Positions 28,331 to 38,526 are shown, counted from the first letter of the stretch. The stretch: 64,000 bases of DNA from Flavobacteriaceae bacterium F08102 (GCA_023015935.1 JALKAY010000003.1:248001-312000); one strand, 5' to 3'. Numbers and translations are program-made. The notes: a model not told the origin generated them from the letters alone.

Positions 28331-28900
28331 ATGAGTGTTGATGAGGAGCGCATATTACTTCAAAGACTGAGTCAAAATGACCAAGATGCATTGACTTCAC
28401 TCTACACAACGTACTGGGAGGCACTCTATATTTCTGCATTTAATTTATTAAAAAACAAAGAAGCTTGTGAAGAAATCGTGCAAGATGTATTTTGTAATAT
28501 ATGGAGAAATAGAGCAACCCTAAAGATTGCTGTTTCGTTAAAGAGTTACCTTTTTACAGCTGTTCGTTATCAGACTTTTAGTCAAATACGGAAAAATAAA
28601 AAAGTACAACACATTGAACTTTTTGAACATTTAGATAATCGAATGCATACGACATATCCTGAAACTGATTTGATTTTTGAAGAGTTTGTTGAACATGTTA
28701 ATTCAATAGTTGCCACGCTCCCAAAAAAATGCAGGAAAGTGTATCAATTAAGTCGTTCTGAATCGTTAACACATAAGGAAATAGCTGATCGTCTAGAGAT
28801 TTCCACAAAAACAGTAGAAAATCATATAAGTAAGGCGCTTAAAACACTTAGACTGGCACTGGGTATGTTGTCTCTATTATTGACTTTTCTTTTTTTATAG
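28331..28900 (+). CDS. ECF RNA polymerase sigma factor
   Basis: A 189-residue sigma-70 factor of the ECF type. Region 2 (QDALTSLYTTYWEALYISAFNLL, EEIVQDVFCNIWRNR) and region 4 (LPKKCRKVYQLSRSESLTHK, EIADRLEISTKTVENHISKA) are both intact. The C-terminus is hydrophobic (LRLALGMLSLLLTFLFL), as often seen in Bacteroidota SusCD-linked sigma factors. It should be held inactive by the FecR protein encoded next and released when the STN-type SusC binds its ligand. Likely target promoters are upstream of fecR and susC. Confidence 0.93.
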   Translation: MSVDEERILLQRLSQNDQDALTSLYTTYWEALYISAFNLLKNKEACEEIVQDVFCNIWRNRATLKIAVSLKSYLFTAVRYQTFSQIRKNKKVQHIELFEHLDNRMHTTYPETDLIFEEFVEHVNSIVATLPKKCRKVYQLSRSESLTHKEIADRLEISTKTVENHISKALKTLRLALGMLSLLLTFLFL

Positions 28901-29118
28901 CAGATTTTTACCCTTTCAAGAATCCAATTGCTGCGTTTTCCTATTATTAGTTTTTGGAAGTAACAGATTTTTCAACTTATTTCTTGAGTTTGGTAGCAAG
29001 TATGTTGAAGGTTTTATCCAATGCGTAAAAAAAATCAAAAAAATATTAGATTAAACTAGGGGATAGGGTACTTTATTGACTCGTAGTATATAGAGCGACC
29101 TCTTAAAGTCTATAACTG

Positions 29119-30282
29119 ATGAGCAAATTACCGATGGATAAAGAATCTTTTTTGATGTTACTGGATAAGTTCCTAGAAGGAAAAACCAGTCTTGAAGAAG
29201 AACGACTTCTGCATAATTATTATGAGAGTTTTCAAGAAAGAACTAACTGGCACGATGCCTTAGGGGATAGGGCGTATGTAGAGGCAAAAATGCGATTAAA
29301 GATAAAGTCATCTATAGCTGCAGAAGAAAATCAAGAATTAAAAGGGCTTGGAAAAAAATCAAAAAAATCATTCTATGTATACGCTGTCGCAGCAAGTATT
29401 GCCTTATTAATCACAGTGTCTTTGCTCTTAATGAATATTTCATCAGGGACGTCCATAGAAAAAATAGTAGAGAAAAATGACATTCAAATTGGTAGTGATA
29501 AGGCGATATTAACTTTAGAAGATGGCACCGAAGTATCGTTAGATAAAAACAAGACCTTTAGTACGTCTAATGTGAAAAGTAATGGAAGAGAAATTGTGTA
29601 TGAAAAGCTAGCCTCTGTTGCCGAAATTGAATATAATTATCTAACAATTCCACGTGGTGGCCAATATTTTCTCCGTCTTTCGGATGGAACAGGAGTGTGG
29701 TTAAATGCGGAGTCTAAAATTAAATTTCCAAAAAGTTTTATCCCAGGACAACCTAGAGAAGTAGAACTTGTATACGGAGAGGCTTATTTCGATGTTACCC
29801 CAAGTTCGGAATTAGAAGGAGAAAATTTTAAGGTGATAAGCGCTTCCCAAGTATTGACCGTGTTTGGTACTGAATTTAATGTCAGTGCTAACCTAGGAGA
29901 AAATCAAATTAAAACTACCTTGGTTGAAGGAAGTGTGTCGGTTGAAAGTGACAGTGAATCTCATTATTTGAAACCAAACGAACAATCCGTATTTTCTAAA
30001 GGAAATCATCAAATACAAATTTCGGAAGTAGACGATATTAAGCACATTATCGCTTGGAAGCTTGGGTATTTTAGCTTTAAAGAAAAGCTGTTGGTTGACA
30101 TCATGGCTGATCTTTCGCGGTGGTATGATGTAGATGTTGACTTTAAAAATGAAAAATCGAAGGGTTTTAAATTCACAGGATTCTTAGGAAAAGGAAAAAA
30201 AATAGAAGAAATTTTAAATTATATAGAAAAGACGAATGAAGTGAAATTTACCATTCAAGGTACGACCATAATTATCGAATAA
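29119..30282 (+). CDS. FecR-family anti-sigma factor
   Basis: A 387-residue inner-membrane regulator. The cytoplasmic N-terminus (about 1-85) would bind the sigma factor. One membrane segment lies near residues 89-108 (FYVYAVAASIALLITVSLLL). The periplasmic FecR domain has YLTIPRGGQYFLRLSDGTGVWLNAES and LVYGEAYFDV. A DUF4974 domain ends the protein (IIAWKLGYFSFKEKLLVDIMADLSRWYDV onward) and would contact the STN domain of SusC. The gene order sigma-fecR-susC-susD is the standard cell-surface signalling arrangement of this phylum. Confidence 0.94.
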   Translation: MSKLPMDKESFLMLLDKFLEGKTSLEEERLLHNYYESFQERTNWHDALGDRAYVEAKMRLKIKSSIAAEENQELKGLGKKSKKSFYVYAVAASIALLITVSLLLMNISSGTSIEKIVEKNDIQIGSDKAILTLEDGTEVSLDKNKTFSTSNVKSNGREIVYEKLASVAEIEYNYLTIPRGGQYFLRLSDGTGVWLNAESKIKFPKSFIPGQPREVELVYGEAYFDVTPSSELEGENFKVISASQVLTVFGTEFNVSANLGENQIKTTLVEGSVSVESDSESHYLKPNEQSVFSKGNHQIQISEVDDIKHIIAWKLGYFSFKEKLLVDIMADLSRWYDVDVDFKNEKSKGFKFTGFLGKGKKIEEILNYIEKTNEVKFTIQGTTIIIE

Positions 30283-30287
30283 AAAAA

Positions 30288-30333
30288 GGGAATAAAGGTT
30301 ATCGCCTCCGACAGCTCCAACCTTATTATCCCC
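30288..30333 (+). promoter_or_regulatory. Hairpin in the fecR-susC gap
   Basis: GGGAATAAAGGTT pairs imperfectly with AACCTTATTATCCC across an 18-base loop. There is no T-run, so it is not a typical terminator. It may stabilise the susC message or cause partial termination that sets the fecR to susC ratio. Confidence 0.4.
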
Positions 30334-30375
30334 ACTAATTTAATTAATAATAAATACTAACTAAAATGCAAATTT

Positions 30376-33300
30376 ATGGAAAATAAATTTACCAAAGCTA
30401 TGTTGCCTCGGCATCGTATGATCTTTAAAATTATGATGAGAACAATGCTACTATTATGTTGTGCAGTAACCTTTGGGTTTACGCCTAAAACGGGTTTCTC
30501 GCAAAACGCCAAAATTGTTATTTCCTCGGATAGAATAGTATCCGTTGCGCAAATCTTCGAGTTAATAAAAGCACAGACAGATTATAAGTTTGTTTATCGT
30601 TCTGATCTAATCGATGACAGTCCAACCATTCCTCTTCGAGAAGGGATTATGAAAGCAGGAGATTTGTTAGACAAAGTATTGGCACCTGCGTTGCTTACCT
30701 ATGAGTTTACAGATAATACCGTAGTTGTCAAGAGATTAGTTGATGAGTATTCAGGGGCTGAATTACAAGAAACTGTGATGATTTCTGGGACTATCCGCGA
30801 TGAAGCAGGAATGACACTTCCCGGAATTACGGTTATTTATAAAGAGGCAAATACTGGAACAAGTTCAGATTTAGATGGAAAATATCAAATTAAAGTCAAG
30901 GATGATCAACAGGCAACCTTAGTTTTTTCAGGAGTCGGATTTGTGAGTCAAGAAATAAAAGTAGGGAATCAAACAACGATTGATATTGTGATGAAGGAAG
31001 GTGACAATCGCTTAGAGGAAGTAGTCATCGTAGGATATGGTGCGACCAAAAAGAAAGACCTCACAGGTTCAGTCGGAACGGTTCAGTCTAAAGAAATTAG
31101 ACAAATAAAAACACAAACGATAGATCAAGCTTTAGTGGGAAAAGTTCCAGGGGTTTATGTCAATGCTTTAAGTGGAGCACCTGGTGCTGGTGCAATTGTT
31201 CATATCCGTGGGTTAAGTGCCCTTCGTGGGGATAATCAACCATTATATGTGGTAGATGGAGTACCCATTATTGTGAATCCTATATTTGAATCTAATGGTG
31301 TCGGAACTTTTGGAAATAGAGAAAACCCTTTATTAGCCATTAACCCAAATGATGTTGAACGGGTCGATGTGTTAAAAGATGCTTCTGCAGCGGGAATTTA
31401 TGGATCTAGAGCAGCGAATGGCGTAATTCTTATTACAACTAAACGTGGGAAACGGAATCGAAAACCTCAGTTTACATTTTCGTTAAACTCAACATTTTCG
31501 AATCCTGTTAATACATGGGATGCCCTAAATGTAGAGCAATACAAAGCATTTGTTACCGAAGGAGCTCAAGCTAGAATTGATGCTGGGGCAGGAAGTGCAA
31601 CAGATAATCTAATTGTCAATACGCCCGATCAATTTTTCGGTAATGCAAATACCGATTGGCAAGATGAAATCACCAATGATAATGCTTTATGGAATGAGTA
31701 TCGATTTGGATTAAACGGAGGAACTGACAATATTAATTATTTAATCTCAGCGGGTGTAACAGACCAAGAAGGAATCATGATTGGCAGTAAACTAAATCGC
31801 TATAGTTTAAGTGCTAATATTGATGCGGATGTAACCAAACGAATTAAAACAGGGGTCTCATTTAACTATAACTATTCGGTAAATAGAACCTCTGGTGTCA
31901 CGAGTTTAGGAGCCGGATTTTTTCGTCCAGATTTAGGTGTTTATGATGCGAATGGACAGTATACTGGAACACCAGCCTTAGGAGGTGCATTTGGACCCGA
32001 TGTGATTTCTAGAAATCCAGTAGGTGGTTCGGGCTTGGCAACCAATAAGACCATTGGTCAATATGTGTTTGGTTCAGTATATGGTGAATATAAAATTGTA
32101 GATGGCCTGAAATTCAGATCGCAAATTAATCTCTCTGTGAGTAATGATAGAGCTTCTAATTTTGACCCTTCTTTTTCTGATAGAGCACTTTTTGGATTGT
32201 ATTATGGACCTGTTGCCGAAGCAACCCTTCAACGCCAACGTACGGATGCTTTTGCTACTGTTTTCACCAATACCTTGAATTATTCCAAGTATTTTGGTGA
32301 TCATAAGGTAGATGCCATTGCGGGGGTCTCATGGGATCACAATAGAACTGATATCGAAGCGCAAACCTATGCTGGATTTCCAGATGACTTTATTTTAGTG
32401 GACCCACGTTCAGCAAGTCGTATTTCAAACTATGAAGGAGAATCTATTGAAGGTGCTTTGAATTCATTGTTTGGTCGTTTTAATTATAATTACAATGATC
32501 GATATCTAGCAACCTTCACGATTAGGCGTGATGGTTCTACTAAATTTGGTCAGAACAACCAATTTGGTATTTTTCCTTCTGGAGCCTTAGCATGGAACAT
32601 GCATAATGAAGATTTTTTCAATATAGGTGTGATAAATCAACTTAAATTGAGAGCCTCTTTAGGACGAACAGGAAATGATAATTTAGCGGCATTTTCTTAT
32701 TTGGCTTATATGTCATCCTTAGCCAATAATTATTCTGTTTATGCAAATGTGAATGGTATTGCCATAACTGGATTACCTAATCCAAACATCCGATGGGAAT
32801 CAACCGATCAACTTGATCTAGGATTGGAATTTGGAGCATTTGATAATCGATTAAATGGAGAAATTGTTTATTTCGAAAAAAACACTTCAGGTATTATATT
32901 ATTTACCCCTTTGCCCTCTGAAACAGGTTTTGCTGCGTTTAATTCAAATGTAGCGGATGTGAGCAATAAAGGTTGGGAAATAACACTTAGTGGTGATGTT
33001 ATTCGTAATACCAACTTCAATTGGAACTCTTCTTTTAATATATCCTTTATCAAAGGAACTGTTGAAAATTTATACGACGGTTCAGTATTTTCAAGTGGAA
33101 GTAGTCCCAATATTGTTGAGGGACAACCTATTGGTGTTATTTCTGGATATATTCAAGATGGGATTGCACAAAATCAAGTGGAAATCGATGCATTGAATGC
33201 AGGAGCACCTGATGGTAATTATTATTCAGGACTTTCACAGCCAGGAGATTATATTTATAGAGATATTAATGGAGATGGTGAAATAACTACCTTGGACAGA

Positions 33301-33825
33301 ACTGTACTTGGGGATATAAATCCCGATTATTTCGGAGGATGGAACAATACGCTTAGCTATAAAAACTTTGATGCGAGTTTTAATATTCAATTTGCACAAG
33401 GTCATTCAAGAGAACTTGCAAATACATTGCTTCCACAATTAAGCAATTCTGATCCGCATTCAAATACGACGACTATTATTTATGATACGTGGACACCCGA
33501 TAACCCGAATGCCACTTATGGGAGACTTGGAGCGCGTGCGGAATCTTTTAGTTCAACATTCGTAAGTGATGCATCGTATGTTCGATTGCGTTCAGCATCT
33601 ATTGGGTATAACTTTAATAGTCAATGGTTGAGTGATTTAGGGATCGATAGAGCGCGACTAAATATCTCAGGGAATAATTTAGTTACGATAACAGATTATG
33701 CTGGGTTAGACCCAGAATCAGTAAGTAAACCTCGTGGCGGACAAACATCCGATCTTACGCGTGATGAAGGCTATGCCTATCCCCTCGCACGAACCTTTAC
33801 CTTAGGTCTTACTATAAGTTTTTAG
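30376..33825 (+). CDS. susC: SusC/RagA-type TonB-dependent outer-membrane transporter with STN domain
   Basis: An 1149-residue outer-membrane importer. The signal peptide ends near FSQNAKI. An STN signalling domain (about residues 40-118) is followed by a carboxypeptidase-regulatory-like domain (ISGTIRDEAGMTLPGITVIY, about 135-215). The SusC motif LEEVVIVGYGATKKKDLTGSV, a TonB plug (VHIRGLSAL, PLYVVDGVPI) and the 22-strand barrel end in FTLGLTISF. The STN domain implies ligand signalling to FecR. It pairs with the SusD lipoprotein encoded 20 bases downstream. The substrate is unknown; no glycoside hydrolase is nearby. Confidence 0.96.
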   Translation: MENKFTKAMLPRHRMIFKIMMRTMLLLCCAVTFGFTPKTGFSQNAKIVISSDRIVSVAQIFELIKAQTDYKFVYRSDLIDDSPTIPLREGIMKAGDLLDKVLAPALLTYEFTDNTVVVKRLVDEYSGAELQETVMISGTIRDEAGMTLPGITVIYKEANTGTSSDLDGKYQIKVKDDQQATLVFSGVGFVSQEIKVGNQTTIDIVMKEGDNRLEEVVIVGYGATKKKDLTGSVGTVQSKEIRQIKTQTIDQALVGKVPGVYVNALSGAPGAGAIVHIRGLSALRGDNQPLYVVDGVPIIVNPIFESNGVGTFGNRENPLLAINPNDVERVDVLKDASAAGIYGSRAANGVILITTKRGKRNRKPQFTFSLNSTFSNPVNTWDALNVEQYKAFVTEGAQARIDAGAGSATDNLIVNTPDQFFGNANTDWQDEITNDNALWNEYRFGLNGGTDNINYLISAGVTDQEGIMIGSKLNRYSLSANIDADVTKRIKTGVSFNYNYSVNRTSGVTSLGAGFFRPDLGVYDANGQYTGTPALGGAFGPDVISRNPVGGSGLATNKTIGQYVFGSVYGEYKIVDGLKFRSQINLSVSNDRASNFDPSFSDRALFGLYYGPVAEATLQRQRTDAFATVFTNTLNYSKYFGDHKVDAIAGVSWDHNRTDIEAQTYAGFPDDFILVDPRSASRISNYEGESIEGALNSLFGRFNYNYNDRYLATFTIRRDGSTKFGQNNQFGIFPSGALAWNMHNEDFFNIGVINQLKLRASLGRTGNDNLAAFSYLAYMSSLANNYSVYANVNGIAITGLPNPNIRWESTDQLDLGLEFGAFDNRLNGEIVYFEKNTSGIILFTPLPSETGFAAFNSNVADVSNKGWEITLSGDVIRNTNFNWNSSFNISFIKGTVENLYDGSVFSSGSSPNIVEGQPIGVISGYIQDGIAQNQVEIDALNAGAPDGNYYSGLSQPGDYIYRDINGDGEITTLDRTVLGDINPDYFGGWNNTLSYKNFDASFNIQFAQGHSRELANTLLPQLSNSDPHSNTTTIIYDTWTPDNPNATYGRLGARAESFSSTFVSDASYVRLRSASIGYNFNSQWLSDLGIDRARLNISGNNLVTITDYAGLDPESVSKPRGGQTSDLTRDEGYAYPLARTFTLGLTISF

Positions 33826-33845
33826 TCAATCAAAAAATAATACAC

Positions 33846-35351
33846 ATGAAAAATATAAAATATATACTAAAAGGAGTTTTTTGTAGCCTCCTATTGGTGT
33901 TGACTTCTTGTCAGCTTGCAGAAAATTTAGATGAGTTTGAACCCCTATATTCGTTGCCAGCAGAAACTGCCATTTCGGATGAAACTTCGGCAGAATTAAC
34001 CTTAGCCGGTATGTACGCCAGTTTACGTCAAACAGAAGGAGGATTTCCCTATTATACAATTGTTCCTAGTACTCTAAGTGGAGTGAATAGTGGTGGGCTT
34101 TTCTCTACAGGAGTTGAAGATCAAGGTTTTCTAACGAATAATCCAGATCCAAATGGTAGAACAACAAGAGGTATGTATACCAATCTATACACATTGATTA
34201 ACAGAGCGAATTGGGTGATTGAAGGAACTGAAAAATTAAGTGCTAATGATTTTGTAAATCCGAATAGAAAGACAGAAATCATTGCCGAAGCGAAAGCGAT
34301 GAGGGCTACTGGGCATTTTTATTTATTGCGTATGTACGGTCAATTTTACGATTTAAATTCTGAATACGGAGTGGTCTTAAATTTAACTCCAGCCAAAGAT
34401 GCTAATCCAAGACCTCGTAATACGGTGGCTGAAACTTATACGGCTATTTTAGAAGATTTAGAAGATGCCATTGCTGACGCACCTAGTGCTACAAATAAAT
34501 ATTACGCAAGTAGTGTGTATGCAAAAGGATTAAAAGCTAAAGTATTGCTTTATAAAGGAGATTTTACGCAAGCAGCCTTAGTCGCTAAGGACGTAATGGA
34601 AAATTCTGGTGCTAATTTTGACCTAATGCCCACCTTTGAAGGTTTATTTCAACACGATGGAGCAAATGATTATTTAAATACCGTAGAATCTTTGTTTAAT
34701 ACATATTCTGATTTAGATGAAGGTATTGGAAGTGGGAACTTTTGGGATGGAATTTTCGCTTCTACCTCGGATAGTTTTTATGACCTAGGAGAAAATGGGA
34801 CAATGACTATTAACGGTCAAATTATTAATTACGATGCAACGAGAATCCCATTTATGAAATTAGGAACACCTTTTACTGCTAGTTTTAATGGTAATTTTAA
34901 ATATAAACAACGACGAGGAGAAAATTTATATGAAACACATTATCATTTACGTATGGCTGAAATATATTTAATATATGCAGAAGCCGAAGCACGTCGAACA
35001 AATTCAGTTACGCCAGATGCGTTAGAAGCGTTGAATGCCATTAGAAGACGAGCTGGTGCAACCACAACTGGTTCGAATGGATTTGAAACGTATCCTGCTA
35101 CCATCTCTTATCCTCAATTTTTAGAGGCTGTTCGCATTGAAAAATTAATGGAATTGGCCACTGAAATGGGTGAAGATTTTTATGATTTGGTTCGTTATGA
35201 AATAACTGAAACGCCAACTCCTGATGGTGGAAATTTCAAAGCTTCCATGGTAAAAGCTACGGCAACAAATAAAGATAAATTTATTTTACCAATTCCAGAT
35301 GCTTCAATTATTGCAGGACAAGGGGTCGTGAAACAAAATTTATCGTACTAA
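33846..35351 (+). CDS. susD: SusD/RagB-type surface lipoprotein
   Basis: A 501-residue lipoprotein (lipobox LVLTSCQLAEN) that forms the lid of the SusC transporter. An N-terminal SusD-like domain with TPR helices (LTLAGMYASLRQ, EIIAEAKAMRATGHFYLLRMYGQF) is followed by the RagB/SusD C-terminal domain (YETHYHLRMAEIYLIYAEAEARR, ALNAIRRRAGA, EAVRIEKLMELATEMGEDFYDLVRY). It captures the substrate at the cell surface. The family does not reveal whether the ligand is a glycan or a peptide. Confidence 0.95.
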   Translation: MKNIKYILKGVFCSLLLVLTSCQLAENLDEFEPLYSLPAETAISDETSAELTLAGMYASLRQTEGGFPYYTIVPSTLSGVNSGGLFSTGVEDQGFLTNNPDPNGRTTRGMYTNLYTLINRANWVIEGTEKLSANDFVNPNRKTEIIAEAKAMRATGHFYLLRMYGQFYDLNSEYGVVLNLTPAKDANPRPRNTVAETYTAILEDLEDAIADAPSATNKYYASSVYAKGLKAKVLLYKGDFTQAALVAKDVMENSGANFDLMPTFEGLFQHDGANDYLNTVESLFNTYSDLDEGIGSGNFWDGIFASTSDSFYDLGENGTMTINGQIINYDATRIPFMKLGTPFTASFNGNFKYKQRRGENLYETHYHLRMAEIYLIYAEAEARRTNSVTPDALEALNAIRRRAGATTTGSNGFETYPATISYPQFLEAVRIEKLMELATEMGEDFYDLVRYEITETPTPDGGNFKASMVKATATNKDKFILPIPDASIIAGQGVVKQNLSY

Positions 35352-35416
35352 TTAGTATACTTTAAATTATCTAATAAAATGTCTTTTTTAACAATCACCT
35401 TTGAATTACAAATTAA

Positions 35417-36076
35417 ATGAAAATTTTAATTTACGTATGTGTTTTACTTTTAAGTGCAACGTTACATGCGCAAGCGTGTAAAGTTTTATTAAAATCAATC
35501 AATGAAACGTACAAAGGTGATTGTAAAAATGGCAAAGCTGATGGAATTGGGGTAGCCACAGGTGTAGATGCTTATTCGGGTAGTTTTAAAAAGGGATTAC
35601 CTCATGGTGAAGGTGTTTATACCTATGCAAATGGAGATGAATTTAAAGGAAAATTCCAGAAAGGCAAGAAAGAAGGTCAGGGTATCCTTATGTCAAAGAA
35701 CGGAATTATAAAAAAAGGATTTTGGAAAAAGGATAGGTATATTGGTTTATTTGAACAACCATATCAAAAATTAAATAAGTCTCCCAATATTTCGAATTAC
35801 ACAATTAACCGTAGAAAGGAAGAAATTAATAGTATCCGATTTTATATAAAGGAAAACCAAAGTCAGGTTAGAAACCCTAATGCCAATTTGATTGTTCATC
35901 ATGGCAATTTTCTTAGAACAAACAAAACAAGCAATTATATAGAATTCCAAGAAGTAACCTTTCCTTTTAAAGCAAAAGCGTATTTTGGACAAGAGTATGT
36001 CGAGTTTGAAATATTTAATAAGGGGTTGTGGGAGGTTAAGATTGATATAACAAAAATCAGAGGCTTAGGGAATTAA
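35417..36076 (+). CDS. Exported MORN-repeat protein
   Basis: A 219-residue protein with a signal peptide (cut near LHAQACK). Three to four MORN-type repeats cover residues about 30-108 (YKGDCKNGKADGIG, YSGSFKKGLPHGEGVY, FKGKFQKGKKEGQGIL). The C-terminal half (about 110-219) is not recognised. MORN repeats form beta-hairpin scaffolds with membrane or protein contacts. The gene lies 65 bases after susD and 38 before a TlpA-like gene, so it belongs to the same transcript; its role is unknown. Confidence 0.85.
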   Translation: MKILIYVCVLLLSATLHAQACKVLLKSINETYKGDCKNGKADGIGVATGVDAYSGSFKKGLPHGEGVYTYANGDEFKGKFQKGKKEGQGILMSKNGIIKKGFWKKDRYIGLFEQPYQKLNKSPNISNYTINRRKEEINSIRFYIKENQSQVRNPNANLIVHHGNFLRTNKTSNYIEFQEVTFPFKAKAYFGQEYVEFEIFNKGLWEVKIDITKIRGLGN

Positions 36077-36114
36077 TCGTTTCCCCTAAGTCAGTTGAAA
36101 TTTAAAAACTATTT

Positions 36115-37317
36115 ATGAAAGCAATTTATTTATGTATTTTATGCGCACTGGTTGTCAGTTGCAGTCTAAAAGAACAATCGTTGAAAGAAGGGATGTATCG
36201 GATCAACGGAAAGGTGACTAACCTTGAAAACGGGATTCTTTACCTAATCAGTTATTACGATGGTGCACGGAGTATTGACACTATAAAAATTTCAGGAAAT
36301 AAATTTAGTATAGAAGGAACAATGGAAGGTCTTGTTAAAGGCGTTACCATTGCAAATAATACAGACCCTAGCTCAAAAGAACCTAATGCAAGGCTTTTTC
36401 TTGAACCTACCATAATGAAATTACAATTGGACGGAAGTAATTTAGCATCGTTTAAAATGACTGGTTCTAATACCCAAGTAGATGCAGATGCTTTACAAAA
36501 ACAGCGCAATGCACTAGCTGATAAATACAAGGCAGAATTAGATGCCTTTGAAGCAAATAGAAAGCTGTATGACGAAGCAACCACCGAAGAAGATAAAAAG
36601 AAATACAAATGGAAAGATGATGATTTAAGAACTGAACTCGAACCTTATTTTGAAGAAGGTGTAGCCGTTACAAAGCAGTTTGTGTTAGATCATCCTACGT
36701 CTTTTGTTAGTCTTCAAAATTTAGCCGTTATTTTAAAACATTTAACACAAGAAGAAGCGAAAGCCATTTTTGATAAAATTCCACCTGAATTTAAGGAAGA
36801 ACCAATAGCCGTACGGATTAGGAAGGATATTGAGGATATGAATAAAGGAATTCCCGGAGCCATGGCTGGTGATTTTAATACCGTTGATATCAAAGGGAAT
36901 CCCATTGCCTTAGCTGATTTTAAAGGGCAGTATTTGTTGATTGATTTTTGGGCTTCCTGGTGTGTGCCATGTCGCAAAGGAAATCCGCATTTATTAGAAC
37001 TTTACGCAAAATACAAGTCGAAAGGCTTAGAAATTTTGGGAGTTTCGGATGATGATAGAAATCCTGATGCGTGGCATAAAGCCGTTAAGGAGGACAAAAT
37101 TGGCGTGTGGAGACATGTACTAAGAGGACTGGAAGTGGATCGTTCAAAAGGAGGCTATAAAATAGTAAATGATGGAATCAGTGGAGGGTATAATATTTCA
37201 ACCTTACCTACTAAAATTTTAGTCGGACCTGATGGAATTATCATAGGTCGTTACGGTGGAGGTGGAGAAGATGATGCTGCTATGGATAAAAAATTAGCCG
37301 AATTGTTCGGTGCATAA
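36115..37317 (+). CDS. TlpA-like thioredoxin lipoprotein
   Basis: A 400-residue lipoprotein (lipobox ALVVSCSLKEQ). The DUF4369-like N-terminal domain starts at YRINGKVTNLENGILYLISYY, a helical middle (about 120-235) follows, and the thioredoxin domain has FWASWCVPCRKGNPHLLELY near residue 281. The variable pair in CxxC is Val-Pro, against Gly-Pro in the neighbours, which may shift the redox potential. The cis-proline segment is ISTLPTKILVGPDG. It is paralogous to the next gene and to the one at 26807. Confidence 0.92.
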   Translation: MKAIYLCILCALVVSCSLKEQSLKEGMYRINGKVTNLENGILYLISYYDGARSIDTIKISGNKFSIEGTMEGLVKGVTIANNTDPSSKEPNARLFLEPTIMKLQLDGSNLASFKMTGSNTQVDADALQKQRNALADKYKAELDAFEANRKLYDEATTEEDKKKYKWKDDDLRTELEPYFEEGVAVTKQFVLDHPTSFVSLQNLAVILKHLTQEEAKAIFDKIPPEFKEEPIAVRIRKDIEDMNKGIPGAMAGDFNTVDIKGNPIALADFKGQYLLIDFWASWCVPCRKGNPHLLELYAKYKSKGLEILGVSDDDRNPDAWHKAVKEDKIGVWRHVLRGLEVDRSKGGYKIVNDGISGGYNISTLPTKILVGPDGIIIGRYGGGGEDDAAMDKKLAELFGA

Positions 37318-37338
37318 ATTAACAAAAAATAGAGTGTA

Positions 37339-38526
37339 ATGAATAGAGGAAAGAAGATCCTATATTTAATGGGGTGTCTGGCTTTTTTTAACTGTGTTGA
37401 AAAGGCGGATAAAACGACGACAAATGATGCGTTTTTAATAAAAGGGGATGTCAAAGGCTTCGGAAGTGGTATGGCAGCGATGTACGTATACGACGTTGTT
37501 AATAGAAAGCCCATTGTGTTAGACAGCGTATTCGTTACTGATGGAAAGTTCGAAGTTAAAGGCACCATAAAACATCCTGACCAAGTGAATATTCGATTAA
37601 ATCAACAAGGATTTTCTTTTTTTTTGGAAAACAGTGAAATCACCATCAAAGGCGATGCTACACTACCTAGGGAAGAAAACCAGCCCATTGAAGTCAATCT
37701 AGAAGGATCTCCTTTAAACAATTTATTTGAACGACAAATAGCCGAAGAAGCGAAGATTAAAAATGACTCAAAATATGATCAATTGCGGGCTGTGAATAAG
37801 GCGTATAATGAGGCGAGTCAAGCTAGAAATAGGGCGTTAAGTAAACAATTGTATGATAGTATTGGAACCTTCAAGGCCTTACAAGAAGAACAAAGTAAAC
37901 GGATAAAAAAGGCTAAGGTTGCCTTTGTAAAGCAGCATCCTACTTCCCCTGCGGCATCAAATGTGATGGGGTATTTTTTCTCTGAACGTATGTTTTCATT
38001 GGAAGAAATGGATACGCTTATATCCCTATTTCAAGGAAGAGCCAAGCAAACAGAAATGTATAAATACATAGCACAAGAATACGAGGATATTAATCGTACC
38101 CGTCCTGGTGCCATCGCGCCTGACTTCACGTTAAAAACTCCCGAAGGAAAAGATTTATCCTTATCATCTACGAAAGGTAAATACGTACTAATTGATTTTT
38201 GGGCTTCGTGGTGTGGTCCGTGCCGTGCTTCTTATCCGCATCTTAAAAAAGTGTATGAAAAATATAAAAATAAGGGTTTTGAAGTACTAGCCGTATCTAC
38301 AGATTCTAAACATGACGCATGGAAAAAGGCTATTAAAGAAGATGGAACCACATGGTTACACGTAGTTGATACGTTTAACCGTCCTGGCTTCCCGTCTGAT
38401 ATTGGTTCTTTATATGGAATCCCTTATTTACCCACCACCTATTTGTTGGATCAAGAAGGAAAAGTTCTTGCAAAGAATTTAACGCCAGATGAATTAGATG
38501 CAAAATTGGTAGAGATTTTTGGATAA
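37339..38526 (+). CDS. TlpA-like thioredoxin lipoprotein
   Basis: A 395-residue lipoprotein-like protein (signal peptide with Cys near LAFFNCVEK). A DUF4369-type domain (FLIKGDVKGFGSGMAAMYVY, FEVKGTIKHPDQVNIRLN), a helical linker and a thioredoxin domain with FWASWCGPCRASYPHLKKVYEKY near residue 290 follow in order. The cis-proline lies in GIPYLPTTYLLD. It is 21 bases from the preceding paralogue. The pair looks like a local duplication with divergence. A role in handling disulfides of the imported substrate or of surface proteins is inferred. Confidence 0.92.
   Translation: MNRGKKILYLMGCLAFFNCVEKADKTTTNDAFLIKGDVKGFGSGMAAMYVYDVVNRKPIVLDSVFVTDGKFEVKGTIKHPDQVNIRLNQQGFSFFLENSEITIKGDATLPREENQPIEVNLEGSPLNNLFERQIAEEAKIKNDSKYDQLRAVNKAYNEASQARNRALSKQLYDSIGTFKALQEEQSKRIKKAKVAFVKQHPTSPAASNVMGYFFSERMFSLEEMDTLISLFQGRAKQTEMYKYIAQEYEDINRTRPGAIAPDFTLKTPEGKDLSLSSTKGKYVLIDFWASWCGPCRASYPHLKKVYEKYKNKGFEVLAVSTDSKHDAWKKAIKEDGTTWLHVVDTFNRPGFPSDIGSLYGIPYLPTTYLLDQEGKVLAKNLTPDELDAKLVEIFG

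Noticed and set aside
37251-37568. Minus-strand open frame opposite the TlpA-like genes, and similar long frames opposite other genes
   Set aside because: These lie antisense to well-supported genes, have no promoter or recognisable motifs and reflect codon bias of the real gene.
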